Source: Excoecaria cochinchinensis (lineage: Eukaryota; Streptophyta; Magnoliopsida; Malpighiales; Euphorbiaceae). From it: 64,000 bases of DNA. The position numbers were made by a program, and so were the translations under genes. Below, piece after piece: positions 50,572-63,311 of this stretch (its first letter is position 1; each line of letters begins with the position of its first letter). The notes beneath the pieces are model-generated. The model was not told the DNA's origin. It was given only the letters and a program-made list of their open reading frames with translations, and searched no databases. Location of the stretch: NCBI GenBank assembly GCA_947683425.1, contig CANTUQ010000007.1, forward strand, positions 1,054,001-1,118,000, read 5' to 3'.

Positions 50572-53122
50572 TGATTGGCCATGGAAGATTGATTGTTGGG
50601 TGGATCTGTGTGATTTGAAGATTGGACTTTTCTTTGTTTAGGGTTTGTGTTTGTGTTTGGCACCGATCTTCTCTTATTTTTTCAAGGGGAAGATTGAGTT
50701 GGCTGACTCAACTACGCAACTCGTGCGATGAAAGCAAAGTTGCGGTACCTAATTAGATACACATATATAAATATATAGTATTAGTGTCTGCTATGTATAG
50801 CTTTTAATAGGAGGGTTTTTTTTTTCCTTTTCCCTGAATTCAGCTTAGAACATCTATGGTTTTAGGGTATTTGAAGATTTGTGTTTTCTCTGTCATTTCA
50901 ATCTACTGAAGCTATTTGATTAGTGTAAGATAGATAGATATAGTAGTCGAAATTAGCCGTGTTGGTATCTATGTTATTGTATATGGGTAATTCGGTTTAT
51001 GTCAGTGTTCATGTGCAAGTGATTAATGAAAAGCTTTTCTTTTTTTAAAGTCTAGATTTTGTGATTTCATTACGAATATCTCGAGCAGGTTTTGGTTGAT
51101 AAGGAAATAGAGTTTGTTTTGTGGGCTGGCGAAGTCTAGGAAGTGTTGTGATTATTACTTCATGAAAGTATTATTGTATAATTCCTCTTTAATTAAGCTC
51201 CTTAATCTGTTCCTATGCAATTTCTTCTACAGTAACCCTTCAAGTCCTACCTTCATTGGTTTAAATGGCTATGATCTCAGATTAAATTGCTATATTTGAA
51301 TGATTTTGCAGATTAGCAGGATCACAGAGCTTGAAATTTAACAAGTTCTAATCAGAATATATAAAATGTATTTTTCTTTTCATTTTATTTATAAGTAATT
51401 TTTAACTATTGACCCTCTAAGCTGGATATTTTGATGCGAAGGAGACGCTAATATTGAAGTGCGTCATTTAGCTAGAGCTTCAATTTGTTATGCTGGTTTC
51501 CAGCTGTATTTCTTCTTTGAGTTGATGGAATTAAGCTGTACTCTAATAAAAAGTAAAAAAAAAATATTCATCCTCTAACATGAGATCTAAATAAATTTTA
51601 TTTTTGATAATTCCATTATTGGATTGAGGGCGAATAGGGTGATTAATTGGGAGTGAGGGTGAAGAGAGCAGGAAAAGTAGCTAAACTCTACGTTTGAACT
51701 GAGTGATTTCTAGCTATTCTATTTAAATATAAATTGGACATTTTCTATGTATGTGTATTGACTATAATGATTTTGATATTCAATTTAGGTGTGAAGAATA
51801 AGTTTGTGGAAATGAAAAGAAGCAGCTAGGAAATTTCAAGTATTATATTTGGTGTGAAAATCAAGATTTGTGGATGGAGGAGGTAATTATATAATTATAT
51901 TTATATTTATAGTTGTGGCCTTCTTGGCAACTAAGGGATAAGCGTGTGTTTACTTTAGGCCATTTTCGTTATTATTTTAGAGTAAAGAAGCTAATTAGGT
52001 TTGATACTGTCAATATCTTGCCAGCTTGCAAAACTTTGGGACACCCTTTTTGTGACCCGAATTAAAGGAAATCTGTGATTCTAAAATTATTGAACAAGTA
52101 AAGAATCGCCCTTGTAAGTTTCTTTCTTCTTATTAGATGATGAAAAGTAATATGTCTTGATTATGGGTATGCTTTTATCCATCATTATATTATGGTTGGT
52201 AACTTGGTATTGAACATTAACTTTTACGTACTGACTCATACATATATTATGATTTAATACTCCATCATCTCTATAAGGGGCGGGATTAGAATTTATATTA
52301 AAATCTGGAAAATTGCTCTCTTTAGCATGTACATGGCTCCACCCCTACGTGTTAGAATAAGTTTTAATAGGCGCATAGAATTTTATTAGTATAGTAAAAT
52401 CAGGGAAAAATAAGCTTAATATCTCAGAAATAATCCCAAATCTAGATTTGGACAAGATAAAGCAAATAAAAAGTGGAGGCAAGCCTTGATTAGGTGTAAT
52501 TTAGATTAAGAATGGAGTTGGAATTGAAAATAAATAGCTATTATCATGAAACCTATTTGTTCGGTTGGTTACCACAAAGAAGTAAGCAATTTTCTACAGT
52601 TCATAGGGCTGCTGCCCATGGCTTTCAAGTTTTGACCACAATTTCTAGCCATTAATAGGACAACATCTGCCCATTCTTCCTTGCAGCTAACTAACGCCAA
52701 CCTACCCACAAGTTGTTTTCAACTCTAAAATTATTTGTATATTGTCCATGAATTAGTATTTACTAGCTCCATGTTCCACTTAATATTGGGCCTACTCCAG
52801 TTTTAACATAACCAGGTCTAGCCCATCTCAACAAATTATGGCTCAGACCAAAATATATAAAGAGCTTTTATTGTTATCTGAATCTAAATAAATATTTTTA
52901 TTTGTTTTTTTTTTTTTTTTCCGATCCAACCGTGTATGTTGTATGGCTTATCGATATATTGTGTACTATATCATCCCTCGATGTAAAGGCCAACGAGATG
53001 AAATCACAGGAAACCAAAAAAAGAAAAGAAAAGAGGAGAAAAACAAATGGCCCTCTCTCGACTGCTTGCAGCGGAAAGGTTAGTAATTTATTTATATACA
53101 TATTTTTAAATTTTTTTAGGCT

Positions 53123-53147
53123 TTATATATATATATATATATATATA
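53123..53147. repeat. (TA)n microsatellite
   Basis: Alternating run of about 24 bp. Confidence 0.85.
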
Positions 53148-53427
53148 AACACTCGAATTTAATTTCATAATTCATTTAAACACTTAAAATTTAATAATGA
53201 CTTATTAAACACTTATACTAATCAATTTTGTAAATAATAAAAATTGGAATACGTGACACTCAATTGAACTGATATAATATTTGAACTGGTATAATAAAAA
53301 TATATGTTTTACATATACAGTGAAACTGTCAAAATATAAAAATGGAATATATTGATTTTTTTATGCATTTTGATGGAGTTTTTTTTTATTGATTTTTATA
53401 TTTTATGATATCAATCAATGTAATTGA

Positions 53428-53927
53428 GGGGTCAATTTCATTCATAATCACTCAATTTATCATTTATCGCACAAAAGTAACTAATTTTTTTTTTGACTTA
53501 AATGTCACTAAACTTCTAACATTTTTGCAAAAAAATAATGTAAACAGGAATCTGGCGAGAACACTTGCTGGATTGATGACATGGCATATAACACGTGGCG
53601 ACGAATAGTAAATACATGATTTTTTTTGTAAAAATGTTAGAATTTCAGTAACATTTAAGTTGAAAAAAAAATTGGTTATTTAATTTAGTAACCGTGAGTG
53701 AAATTAATTTAAATGTAACATTTGTTGAAAATATTATTAAACGACATATAGTTTCTGACATGACATGCCATGTCATCAATCTGCCGAGGGTTCTCGCCGG
53801 ATTTCAGTTAACATGACTTTTTTGAAAAAATGTTAAAAGTTCAGTGACATTTAAGTCAGAAAAAAAAAAGTCGGTTATTTTTGCGCGATAAGTGATAAAT
53901 TGAGTGACCGTAAGTGAAATCAATCCT
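53428..53927. mobile_element. Inverted-repeat (foldback/MITE-type) element, about 500 bp
   Basis: The left side begins GGGGTCAATTTCATTCATAA, then TCACTCAATTTATCATTTATCGC, GACTTAAATGTCACTAAACTT and GGCGAGAACA. The right side is its reverse complement with mismatches (ending TAAGTGAAATCAATCC), so most of the element folds on itself. A second, shorter reverse copy lies at about 53622-53707, suggesting a nested or duplicated arm. No coding sequence. A clear target duplication was not found. Confidence 0.7.
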
Positions 53928-54868
53928 GTAAATGAGTATTATACACTTTAAATTTTTCAAATTCAGTATGAATTTTTATTTATTATTTATAAAATTGATA
54001 AGTATAAATGGTTAATAGATCATTATTAAAGTTTAGGTATTCAAATAAATTATTGAGTTAAGTTAATATATCCGTATGTGTATTAAATCTATTTTTTAAT
54101 CCATAAAAATTCTTTACTGTTACATGATAATTATGAATTACATAAGATACACACTACTTAATTTGCCAACAAAAATAATTTGTATTTAACTTACAATGCA
54201 GTATGTAATTGATTAGTAAATTTATAAATTCGGCTTAAAAAAAGTTTTCAATAGCAGTTGGATGACTTTAATAATAGTACTAATAAATTATCTCACAAGT
54301 ATGGTTCAGTGGTACTTAATAATCAAACTATTCAATCGATATTTAGTACCACTTGATAATCTAACTATTCAATCGGTATTCTTTTAGGTTCGGATGACCT
54401 AACTACTCAATGATCATAGCATTAATAATGGTACCAGTTATGGATATTACATAATTAAGTATTAGATCAACGAGCAAGGTAAATTCTTGAGATATTCTCT
54501 TTACACACTAATCCCTCTACAGAATTGATAGTAATACTATCTTTCAATCACACGTCGATTGAAAATGAGTTGAAAGTGAATCTTATAAGACCATAGATAC
54601 CTTCTCTCTGTATACGCGTTTTGAAGTAAGGTCCTAGAAATAAAGCCCGGAGGGCTCCGACCCAAAACAGACAATATGTACATTACCCGGTGCTCCCGAT
54701 AAAATCAGAAATGGCTTTATCATTTGGTACTTTCATTGAGAGACGAGGGCCAGCACCCGATCGACAGCGTCCAAAGCGGCCAGTCCCGACAAGCGGTCCG
54801 GATACGAGCGGCCAGCGCCTGAATACCTCTTTCGGAGGGGGAATAATGATAGCAATGCTATTTTCCAA

Positions 54869-54910
54869 TCCCACATCGGCTGAAGATGAGTTGAAAGTGG
54901 ATTTTATAAG
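54869..54910 (+). promoter_or_regulatory. snRNA-type USE (TCCCACATCG) plus TATA, array unit 2
   Basis: USE match at 54869-54878 is perfect to the plant snRNA core TCCCACATCG. TTATAAG starts at 54904, so 25 bp separate them. In plant snRNA genes about 23-24 bp is typical for Pol III (U6) and about 33-34 bp for Pol II. Confidence 0.6.
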
Positions 54911-55063
54911 ACCATGGACACCTTCTCCCTGTACACGCGTTTTGGGACAAAGCCCCAGAAACAAAGTCGTGCGAGCTCCGGCCCAAAACGGACAATATGT
55001 ACAGTGCCCGGTGCTCCTGATAAAGTCAGAAATACCTTTATCACTAGCAATGCTATCTTCCAA

Positions 55064-55106
55064 TCCCACATCGGCTGGAAATGAGTTAGAAGTGGACCTT
55101 ATAAGG
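55064..55106 (+). promoter_or_regulatory. snRNA-type USE plus TATA, array unit 3
   Basis: TCCCACATCG at 55064-55073 and TTATAAGG at 55099, spacing 25 bp. Confidence 0.6.
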
Positions 55107-55384
55107 TCATGGATACCTTCTCCCTGTACACGCGTTTTGGGGCAAAGCCCCAGAAACAAAACCGTGAGGGTTCTGGCCCAAAACGGACAATATGTACAGT
55201 ATCCGGTACTCCCGATAAAGTCAGAAATGTCTTTATTATTTGGTGCTTTCATTGAGAGACAAGGACCAGCTCCCGAGCGGCCAGCACCCTATCGGCAACG
55301 TCCAAAGCGGCCAGTTCCGACAAGCGGTCAGCGCCCGAAGACCTCTTTCGAAGGGAGAATAATGATAGCAATGCTATCTTCCAA

Positions 55385-55427
55385 TCCCAAATCAGCTGAA
55401 GATGAGTTGGAAGTGGATCTTATAAGG
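55385..55427 (+). promoter_or_regulatory. Degenerate USE plus TATA, array unit 4
   Basis: TCCCAAATCA (two changes) at 55385-55394 and TTATAAGG at 55420, spacing still 25 bp. Confidence 0.45.
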
Positions 55428-55725
55428 CCATGAACACTTTCTCCCTGTACACGCGTTTTGGGAGAAACAAAGTCGTGAGAGCTCCATCCCAAAGCGGACA
55501 ATATGTACAGTGTCCGGTGCTTCCGATAAAGTCAGAAATGGCTTTATCATTTGGTATTTTCGTTGAGAGACGAGGGCCAGCGCCCGAGCGGCCAGCACCC
55601 GATCGGCAGTGCCCAAAGCGGCCAGCACCCGATCGGCAGCGCTCAAAGCGGCCAGTCCTGACAAGCGGTCAGCGCCCGAAGACCTCTTTCGGAAGGGGAG
55701 TAATGATTGCAATGTTATCTTTCAA

Positions 55726-55768
55726 TCCCACATCGGCTGAAGATGAGTTGGAAGTGGATCTTATAAGG
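55726..55768 (+). promoter_or_regulatory. snRNA-type USE plus TATA, array unit 5
   Basis: TCCCACATCG at 55726-55735 and TTATAAGG at 55761, spacing 25 bp. Confidence 0.6.
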
Positions 55769-58043
55769 TCATGGACACTTTCTCCCTGTACACGCGGTTT
55801 GGGGCAAACTTTAGAAATAAAACCGTGAGAGTTTCGGTGTAAAGCGAACAATATGTACAGTATCCGGTGCTTCCGATAAAGACAGAAATGGCTTTATCAA
55901 TATTCAATCTCCTCATAATTTAATTGTCAAAATATTTCTATTAAAAATTTGTTGAATATCTTGTGTATGATCAACTGCTATCACTCTATGCAATCCTCTG
56001 GGTTTGTCAGTTTGTTCATTAAGAGGTGAGTAAAAGTATTAAGGTTCCTACTTCCTAGTATATAGTTCTATATGTAATGGTAAGAATAAATTTTACCGAC
56101 ATTCTCATTAATTGTGGCCTCCTAAACTATATTAATGCTCATAGCGTAGGGTATGGGCAATCCCTTAACCGAGTGAACTCACTCCGTAGCTCACCTCAAA
56201 TTATTGCCTAATTGTTGTAATGGTTTTTGTTCTTTTTTTCACAATAAATGCCTTTCATTACATCGCATGGATAAACAAAATTATTAATTAATATTAAATT
56301 TAATTAATTTTCATTATAATTTATTAAATTATTTTTTCGTTAATTATTTATAATTTTATAATTTCATTCTATTAATTATTTTTTTATATATGAAAATAAA
56401 ATAAAAAATGCATAGTGGAACTATTTTCATATTGAGTGAAACAAAAAGAATAAAAAATTGTCGCAGCTAGGAGAACGAATTGGAGGAAGTATTAAATATA
56501 TAAATTTCTTGTATAAAATGTACAAAAATACGCTAAAAGTAGTGTTTATTTTATCTTTTAGTTAAAACTATAGGGTTTAAAATTCAAAACTCCCTCTCAC
56601 AGAAATTGAAGCTACAAAGATTTTAAGAAATCATTCTAATACTTGATATAGGTGATAATGTAATTCTTTCATTCTCGTGTTGATGATTGTTTTGTTTTGA
56701 TTTTTATATAATTCTCAAACTATAATAAAATAAATGTTCATTTAGAAATTAAAACTCTCATTCCATTAAATTGCTATTTAAAAAAAAAAACATTTATCTC
56801 ATTAAATTTTCATTTTAATAAATTTAAAATAACACTTAATTTATATTTTTCACATTTACATTTGATATAATATTAACAAAATGTTTAATAATTTAATTAA
56901 TTTTTTTAATTTTCTACACATTTTACTATGATAGCCTCAATTGAAAAAGATTATTTTAATCTATTCAATGCTCTTTTTGTTCACAAACAAGTGTCTAATT
57001 TTATATTTTGATCTATTCACTAGTAAGCGTGAAATTTCTAAAAATATGATATATTTAAATGTAATTTTTCAACTATGTCCTCTATAGAATAAATATTAGT
57101 TCATTTTTTAATTATAATTAATAACTAATTGTCTCTTTTTAAAAAGGACAGATTAGAAAAAATATGAGATAATAAATGAATTTCTTAATATTTGTGCAAA
57201 AAAAAGTTGATAGTTATTTATGAATGAAAAAAGTATAAATTTTTATAAAAATTAATGAAACCAATGATTATTTTAATATTAATAATTTATGTAAAAGATG
57301 ATAATTTGGTAGTACGAAATACTAAATTATTAATGCAACTAACGTTTCAATTGTGACCCTTGGCCTTATTCTGAATTAAAATTTCAAAAAGATAAAAAGG
57401 AAATGGTAAATTCCACCTCTAATTTTTGCAACTGAAGTTCCAATTTTTCTATGGATATTATACTAATAAAAAAAAAAAAAAAATTGTCCATTCCAAAATT
57501 TGATTTGTTTTATTTAAATTTATAAAATTAATTAATTTAAAAATTAAATATTATCGAATTTATAATTAAAGGTGGCTCTCAAATCTTAGTGTGCTAAACT
57601 TGTAATTTTATTTACGAGAATTTGAAATCTTTGCAGCTCCAACAAACGACCCGTCAGTTATTTATTTATTTATTTGTATGGACATTCACTTTGCCTATAC
57701 GACGAATAAGAAATTCGTTAATTAACATACTATTTTACTGATTTGCCCTTACTAATCTTCGACTCCATTTGACCCCAACCGAAGCCCGTGATTAGATTTA
57801 GATAAAAATTGAGAGAGAGGGCTAGTTGTTGGGTTGGCTATTAGGCGTTGAAAACCAGAGATAGCCGAAAGACAGAATTATCACGCACGCCATTCCCTCT
57901 CGTTCTTTGTGTTCTATCATGTTCCCTCGTGTGCACACTGCACCAGAACCAAACCCATTATTTATTCTCATTTCTTTTCTCAATAATAATAATAACAACA
58001 ACAATAATATACAGTACGTGTTGCATAATAATGGTAAATGGTA

Positions 58044-58310
58044 CTCCCTCCATTACTAAATAGGTGTTGCTTTTGTTAGTTTCACTATAATTAAGAAATA
58101 TTAATTAGACTTAAATTTAAGAAAAAATTGAGTGATTCAATGTATATTGAGTGTTTCAATGTACAAATTTAAATATAATTGGTTAATTCGTATTGGAAAA
58201 TAAAATTAAATTGAAAAAAAGAAATTAAATTGTATTGAAAATCTAAAAGTGACAGATAAATGTAATTTAGATTTTTGCCAAAAGTGACAGATATTAAGGA
58301 ACGGAGGGAG
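58044..58310. mobile_element. Stowaway MITE (Tc1/mariner type), 267 bp
   Basis: The ends are CTCCCTCCATTACTAAATAG and, read inward from the right, CTCCCTCCGTTCCTTAATA, the standard Stowaway terminal sequence. Both sides are flanked by the TA target duplication (58042-58043 and 58311-58312). The interior is AT-rich and non-coding. Confidence 0.92.
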
Positions 58311-59214
58311 TAGAATACTAGCGAAAAACACATTATTTAAATCCAAATAAATATATAAATATTCAAATTTAATTCTTACACATTTAGTACCCATTAAAAA
58401 TTCATTTATTATTTCTGGATAATATTTAAATCCAATACAAAATTCAATTAATACATAAAATTTAATTAAATTATTAATATATTTAATATTACCAGTATAT
58501 TTGATTAATAAAGTGTATTCCATAATTCATAAATATAAATTATACTTTATTATAATAAAATAAATTAAAAATTATTTTTTATATAATATATGAGTATAAA
58601 TATTATTTTTAATTAAATAATAATCGGATAGTAGTTATTCGAAAGCATAAATCCGAACTCGACACAAATAGTAATATCAATATTCAAATCCATTCAAATT
58701 CCATTTAAACTCTATCCAAATCCATTTTGTTATAGTGGTATCGGATATTAAAAAATATTGGATATGCTATCCATCTAGTGGTGCATTTACATAGTATTTG
58801 AGCTGCCATGCATTCCCTTTTCTATGTAAAAAAAAATATTATTTAATAATTTAAAATTCAATTTTTAATATAGAAAATTAAGATTTCCCTCGGATCAGAA
58901 TCTCTAATTTTAAAGAAAAACAAAAGTCAGCCTAACTTGGACTAATTGTACACAAAAGTTTCCTTACATTATCATCAAAATGTTGCTTTAAGCAATTGGG
59001 TACTAAATGGCACAACATTCACTTTATTGGAGTATTCGCTATTTTTTCAATTTTTAAATATACATTATTAAGATATAACAATATCACAAAATTAAATTTG
59101 TAGTAAATTAATAAATAACAATTCAACATTTGTTGGCCATTATCTACATTAAATAAGAAGGTATTACATATTTAACAAATTAACCATATTAGGTGCACAT
59201 CAATTTGAAACAAA

Positions 59215-59216
<2 letters not shown>

Positions 59217-59272
<56 letters not shown>
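59217..59272. repeat. (AT)28 microsatellite
   Basis: Perfect alternating run, the longest in the window. Confidence 0.92.
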
Positions 59273-59276
<4 letters not shown>

Positions 59277-59419
59277 AGCACATGTGTCATTAATTCAATA
59301 AAAAAGCTAAAAAAGAAGTCACGAAGGAGAAAGTAAATACTAATTAGCACTCCTTAACCCGTATGTATAGCTCGAGAAAGTGCTAAAAACTTTCTGTTTA
59401 GTAACTAATAATATCCACT

Positions 59420-59870
59420 ATCATCATAGTTGGGTCCAGTACAATAGTCACAGGTTTCATTACAATACAGGTCCAACTGTAAGTTTAGGAACTCAAAGAG
59501 CCTATTGATTGGTTAAAATGAGTTTAACGCTACGAGATCGAGTGGGCACCTCGTTGATCTATCAAAATCAGACAAATTTGTCACATCAGACGATCCTACC
59601 CTACTAGCCGTGACGTTAAACACTCTAAACTTGCTCACTGCAGATACGGAAAATCTGATACTCAAGTACTCTAATCTCATAGGCACTATATAAACAGAGA
59701 GAAACTTTCAACACAAGGTACCACGTATTATTCCAACTCTCTTGTTACTTTCTCTTTCTAAACTCTTTCTGACTTAAACATCATAGTGCTAATCTCCTGC
59801 ACGCCAGGAGTTAGTCTTCATATGTCTTGTAGATCGGCAGTTGCTTACCGTGGATCAGTCATTGCTTACT
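59420..59870 (+). mobile_element. Decayed solo LTR-like fragment
   Basis: GC-richer block with CACTATATAAACAGAGAG (TATA near 59686), a CT-rich leader (CTCTCTTGTTACTTTCTCTT), then CTGACTTAAACATCATAGTG and CTCCTGCACGCCAGGAG. This order matches the TATA, leader and 'cttgagcgtcggagtg' region of plant Gypsy LTRs. No internal coding region or partner LTR is present, which fits a solo LTR. Confidence 0.4.
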
Positions 59871-60879
59871 GTGAATCAGATTCGGCTTATTTTGCTTCCC
59901 AACCATTTCGTTCTTAGTTCTGACATTCTGTAACTTATCAGTAACTTTATTTTTTCTAGTTATTGCATGATAAATATCTAGATAAATTGAAATATGTGAT
60001 ATTATAATACATGAATGGATACATATTATGCAAATGATAGGAAACATAATAGTAGCAAATAAAGAAAATGTTATACATATATATATATATATTCAGGGGA
60101 TGGAGGAGGGTGGAATTAATTAGAACCATAATCAATTGATAGAATAGTCAAATTCTGAATCATTTGAATTACAAATTATTTTGTTAGATCAAAAAACTTG
60201 CTTGTTCCTCTGCCACCATTTTCATTAACTTCATCATATTAATTTATAAACAAATCTAACTATAAAAGTCATCAATTCCTGATAATCTTAATAGTAAGAC
60301 GGTTGATAGTGCCTCCTCGGAGAATCACATCCACTCATTAATCAAGAAAAAAACATTACCAAATGTAAACTCATCTGTAAAATTAGAATCCTTAACCTAT
60401 GCACAACTAACAAAACATTTTGTTTTCATCGAATCCTTGGTTAATTTCACCAAATGAGCTTCTATGGTTTGCAAGTAGCTCGAGGTGGAGTAAAAACACC
60501 ATTGGTTACCAAATCGACATCTATAAAATGATACACAAGGATAGTGCATATATCTTTTTTATCTCAATTTAATTCCCTACAATAAGAAATTTGACATACA
60601 AACGCCCATAGTTGTACAGTTTCATGTTAAGCAATTCTCCATTCATGCTGAAAAAAAGGCATGAGGAAAATTTTTGCAACTTCAACGGTTCAATATGGAT
60701 TTTCAAACACTCAATACTTTCATGACTAATTTGTTTCAAGCGAGTGTGTATTGTGGCTCACTAGTATCGGAGTGCTGAACATGATTTTCTTTTGCTTCCA
60801 TTTTCTCTTATTGAGATGGATCAAATGTATTAAATAGACCATTTTGCCTTCCTTAAAATTTTATTTTTTTAAGCAAAAC

Positions 60880-60924
60880 TTATATTTTTGCCCCCCTTAA
60901 TTGCAAATTCTGGCTTCGCCACTG
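60880..60924. mobile_element. hAT-like terminal fragment
   Basis: Read on the minus strand the sequence starts CAGTGGCGAAGCCAGAATTT and continues into a G-run, a terminal sequence common among plant hAT relics. No partner end or target duplication was found. Confidence 0.3.
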
Positions 60925-61078
60925 AATATTGGTAGGTGATCTTCAATATTTTAAGTAATTATAATGGTCGTTGACTAGGTTTGTAGACTTAATTAACTGA
61001 ATTCTTGAATTGATATATATATATATATATCTTGTGAAATTCACTCAAATTTTTTATATTTTATTCATTAAAGGGTGT

Positions 61079-61224
61079 ACTATAAAAAAAATAAAATTAG
61101 CGATTAAATTTAACGACTGTATTTTTTTCGTCGCTAATTAGAAACTATTTTAAAAATTGGTCGTGAAAATTCGATTTTTGGTCGTGAAAATTTCCGTCGT
61201 TAATTCCCAGTTATTTTTGTAGTG
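61079..61224. mobile_element. Small CACTA-like non-autonomous element, about 146 bp
   Basis: On the minus strand it starts CACTACAAAAATAACTGGG and contains GACGG/GCGACGAAA-type subterminal motifs; the opposite end is ACTATAAAAAAAATAAAATT. CACTA termini and GCGACG-like repeats fit En/Spm-type miniature elements. The 3-bp target duplication is unclear. Confidence 0.45.
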
Positions 61225-63139
61225 GTATACACACACATATTGTGAAATTTACTCGAATTTTTTTTCTCTCGAGAGTATACATATAGGGTGTACAAATGGA
61301 TATACATATATATGTCCTGTGAAATTCACTCAAATTTTTAATGAAATTTAATAAAAACTTTGATATAAGCACATATTTGTTTGACAAAAAATAATTATAA
61401 GAAATATAAAAAAATAATGAAAATTATCTTGCATTATAACATTTCATAAAATTTTAATTACATGATATTAAAATAATATAAAAAATAATGAAATATTAAC
61501 TATGTGAGATATAAAAAATTAATAAAGAAATAAAAATACGGTAGTGTTAGAATTTGAACTTATGACCACTTCCTCCGCGTTCCTTATCAGCAAATGCTTT
61601 GCTTTGTTCTTTATTTTTCTTTTTTTCTTTTTTTCTTCTCTACCAGTCATAAAATATCAACAATTTATAGGTGTTGTTTCAATTGATTATCGTCAATAAA
61701 AATAATTTCGCTTCAATTTGTGCGAAAAATTCAACCACAGCCGTTATCTTCACATGTGAAATACGAATGGCTATGGAGTCGCTAAATAACAAGTATTCAA
61801 TTATTGTCCATCACGAGCTGTAACTCACCGGAAATATTTATTTTTCAGGCTCCAATCAAATACTAGCTAAACTGACGTAACGACAGTTCGTCAAAATTTA
61901 TGAAAACAGTTTTTTCAATTGAAAAAATTTGTATTCAAAAAATCTGCATTTCAAAAATTAGGTAATTGTTTGGTAAATAAAATTCAAAATAACTTATAAA
62001 ATCAAAAATAGTTTTCAACTGTTTAGTAAATGATATGATTAGAAATAATTTTTTAGAATAAAAAGACAAAAAATGATATATATAAATTTTAATATATTAT
62101 ATTAAAAATCTCACTAAAAAATAATAATAATTTTCACTTATTTGAATTTTTTTATTTCAGTAAACTATTAAAACTATATATTTTTATATATAATTAAATA
62201 AAAATAAATATAACATAAAAAATTAAAAATATATATACTGTCTTCATAATTAATCATACATATTATTTTGGATTATAAAAAAAGAAAAGGAATAAAAAAG
62301 AATATAATTATTTTTAACATTACATGATTTTGGGTTGTAGGGTAAGAGAAAAGAGCGAACAAGTTTTTTTATATTAGATATAATTTTTATTATAAAATAA
62401 AATAAGGGATATTTTTATTTAAAAAAATATTAAATTTGTTAACTTTAAAAACTGAAAATCAGTTTTTTTTTAAAAATTTCAATTTCTAACTTTTTATAAT
62501 ACAAAATTTTTTCATTTTCACAAAATTAATTTTTTTAAAATTAATATTTACCAAACACTTATTTTTATCTTATAATTAATTTTTTATTCAATAAATAACT
62601 TTTTGTCATTTTAAAAGCAATGCCAAATATCTTGGTAGCCTTTTATTATATTATTTCTTTTAATATTGTAGTAGTTAAATGAGAGAAAAGGAATCAAAAA
62701 TGCGTTTAATGAAGGGAGAGAAACATCCATTAGCACTTGATTCCAAAAATGACGAGTAATTAGACAGTGTGTAATTGTGTATTGCACTATTCGGTTCGCT
62801 AAATTACCCAACCCAGACTCCGTAAATAGCCGAAAGAAAAATCAAACATCCCACAATAGGCCCCATTTTTATTCACAAAGAATTGAAAAAGGTCACAAAC
62901 CCACACACTCACATCCCATCCCATCCCATCCAACCCTAACGCCCAAACCTTTATATTCAAATAATAATCAAAATCTCCAAACTTTTATTTATTTTTTTTA
63001 AAAAATCTCTAATTTCAGCAATTTATATTCAAATAATAATCAAATCACCAAACTTAAAAAGAAAAAAAAAAAAAAAAAACTGAATAACTGGAATCTACTT
63101 CTCCCACTACCTTAACATTAATACCACAAAACCACCCCC

Positions 63140-63270
63140 CTCTCTCTCTCTCTCTCTCTCCCTCTCCCTCTCTGTTATATAAATAACTCTCTCTCTTCAG
63201 TTCTTTTTATTCTTACATTTATTTCTTCTTCTTCTTCTTCTCCCCCTCTCTCTCTCTCTCTCTCTCGCTC
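63140..63270 (+). repeat. (CT)n and (CTT)n tracts in the leader of the right-edge gene
   Basis: Two CT runs (about 63140-63172 and 63246-63268) flank a TTCTTCTTC run. A TATATAAAT at 63175-63183 could be the TATA box, about 140 bp before the start codon. Confidence 0.7.
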
Positions 63271-63311
63271 TCTCTTCTGTGTTTCTGTAACTGTAACTGG
63301 TAATTTGGTGG

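Larger units (their letters stand above)
50572..54530. other. 4-kb intergenic region after the PNRC-like gene
   Basis: The first several hundred bases are less AT-rich and probably 3' UTR. A (TA)n tract lies at 53123-53147 and an inverted-repeat element at 53428-53927. No gene is supported in the rest. Confidence 0.6.
54540..55905 (+). repeat. Tandem array of a USE/TATA-bearing repeat (five promoter blocks)
   Basis: Units have a period of about 321-341 bp. One is short (195 bp) because it lacks the GC-rich block. Order within a unit: GATAGCAATGCTATCTTCCA, USE-like TCCCACATCG, GATGAGTTGGAAGTGGATC, TTATAAGG, ATGGACACCTTCTCCCTGTA, CACGCGTTTTGGG, CAAAGCGGACAATATGTACA, CCGATAAAGTCAGAAATGGC, GAGAGACGAGGGCCAGC and a GC-rich block of GCGGCCAGCACCCGATCGGC-type sub-repeats, then AAGACCTCTTTCGG. 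Promoter blocks start at 54548, 54869, 55064, 55385 and 55726. Long open frames cross the array only because several unit lengths are multiples of three. It may derive from tandem LTR/TRIM-like sequences, but I found no primer-binding site or polypurine tract. Confidence 0.88.

Noticed and set aside
54690..55433. Long open frame (247 codons) across the tandem array
   Set aside because: It arises because the unit lengths 321 and 195 are multiples of three; the 341-bp unit breaks it and comparable frames occur on the other strand. The predicted protein resembles nothing known.
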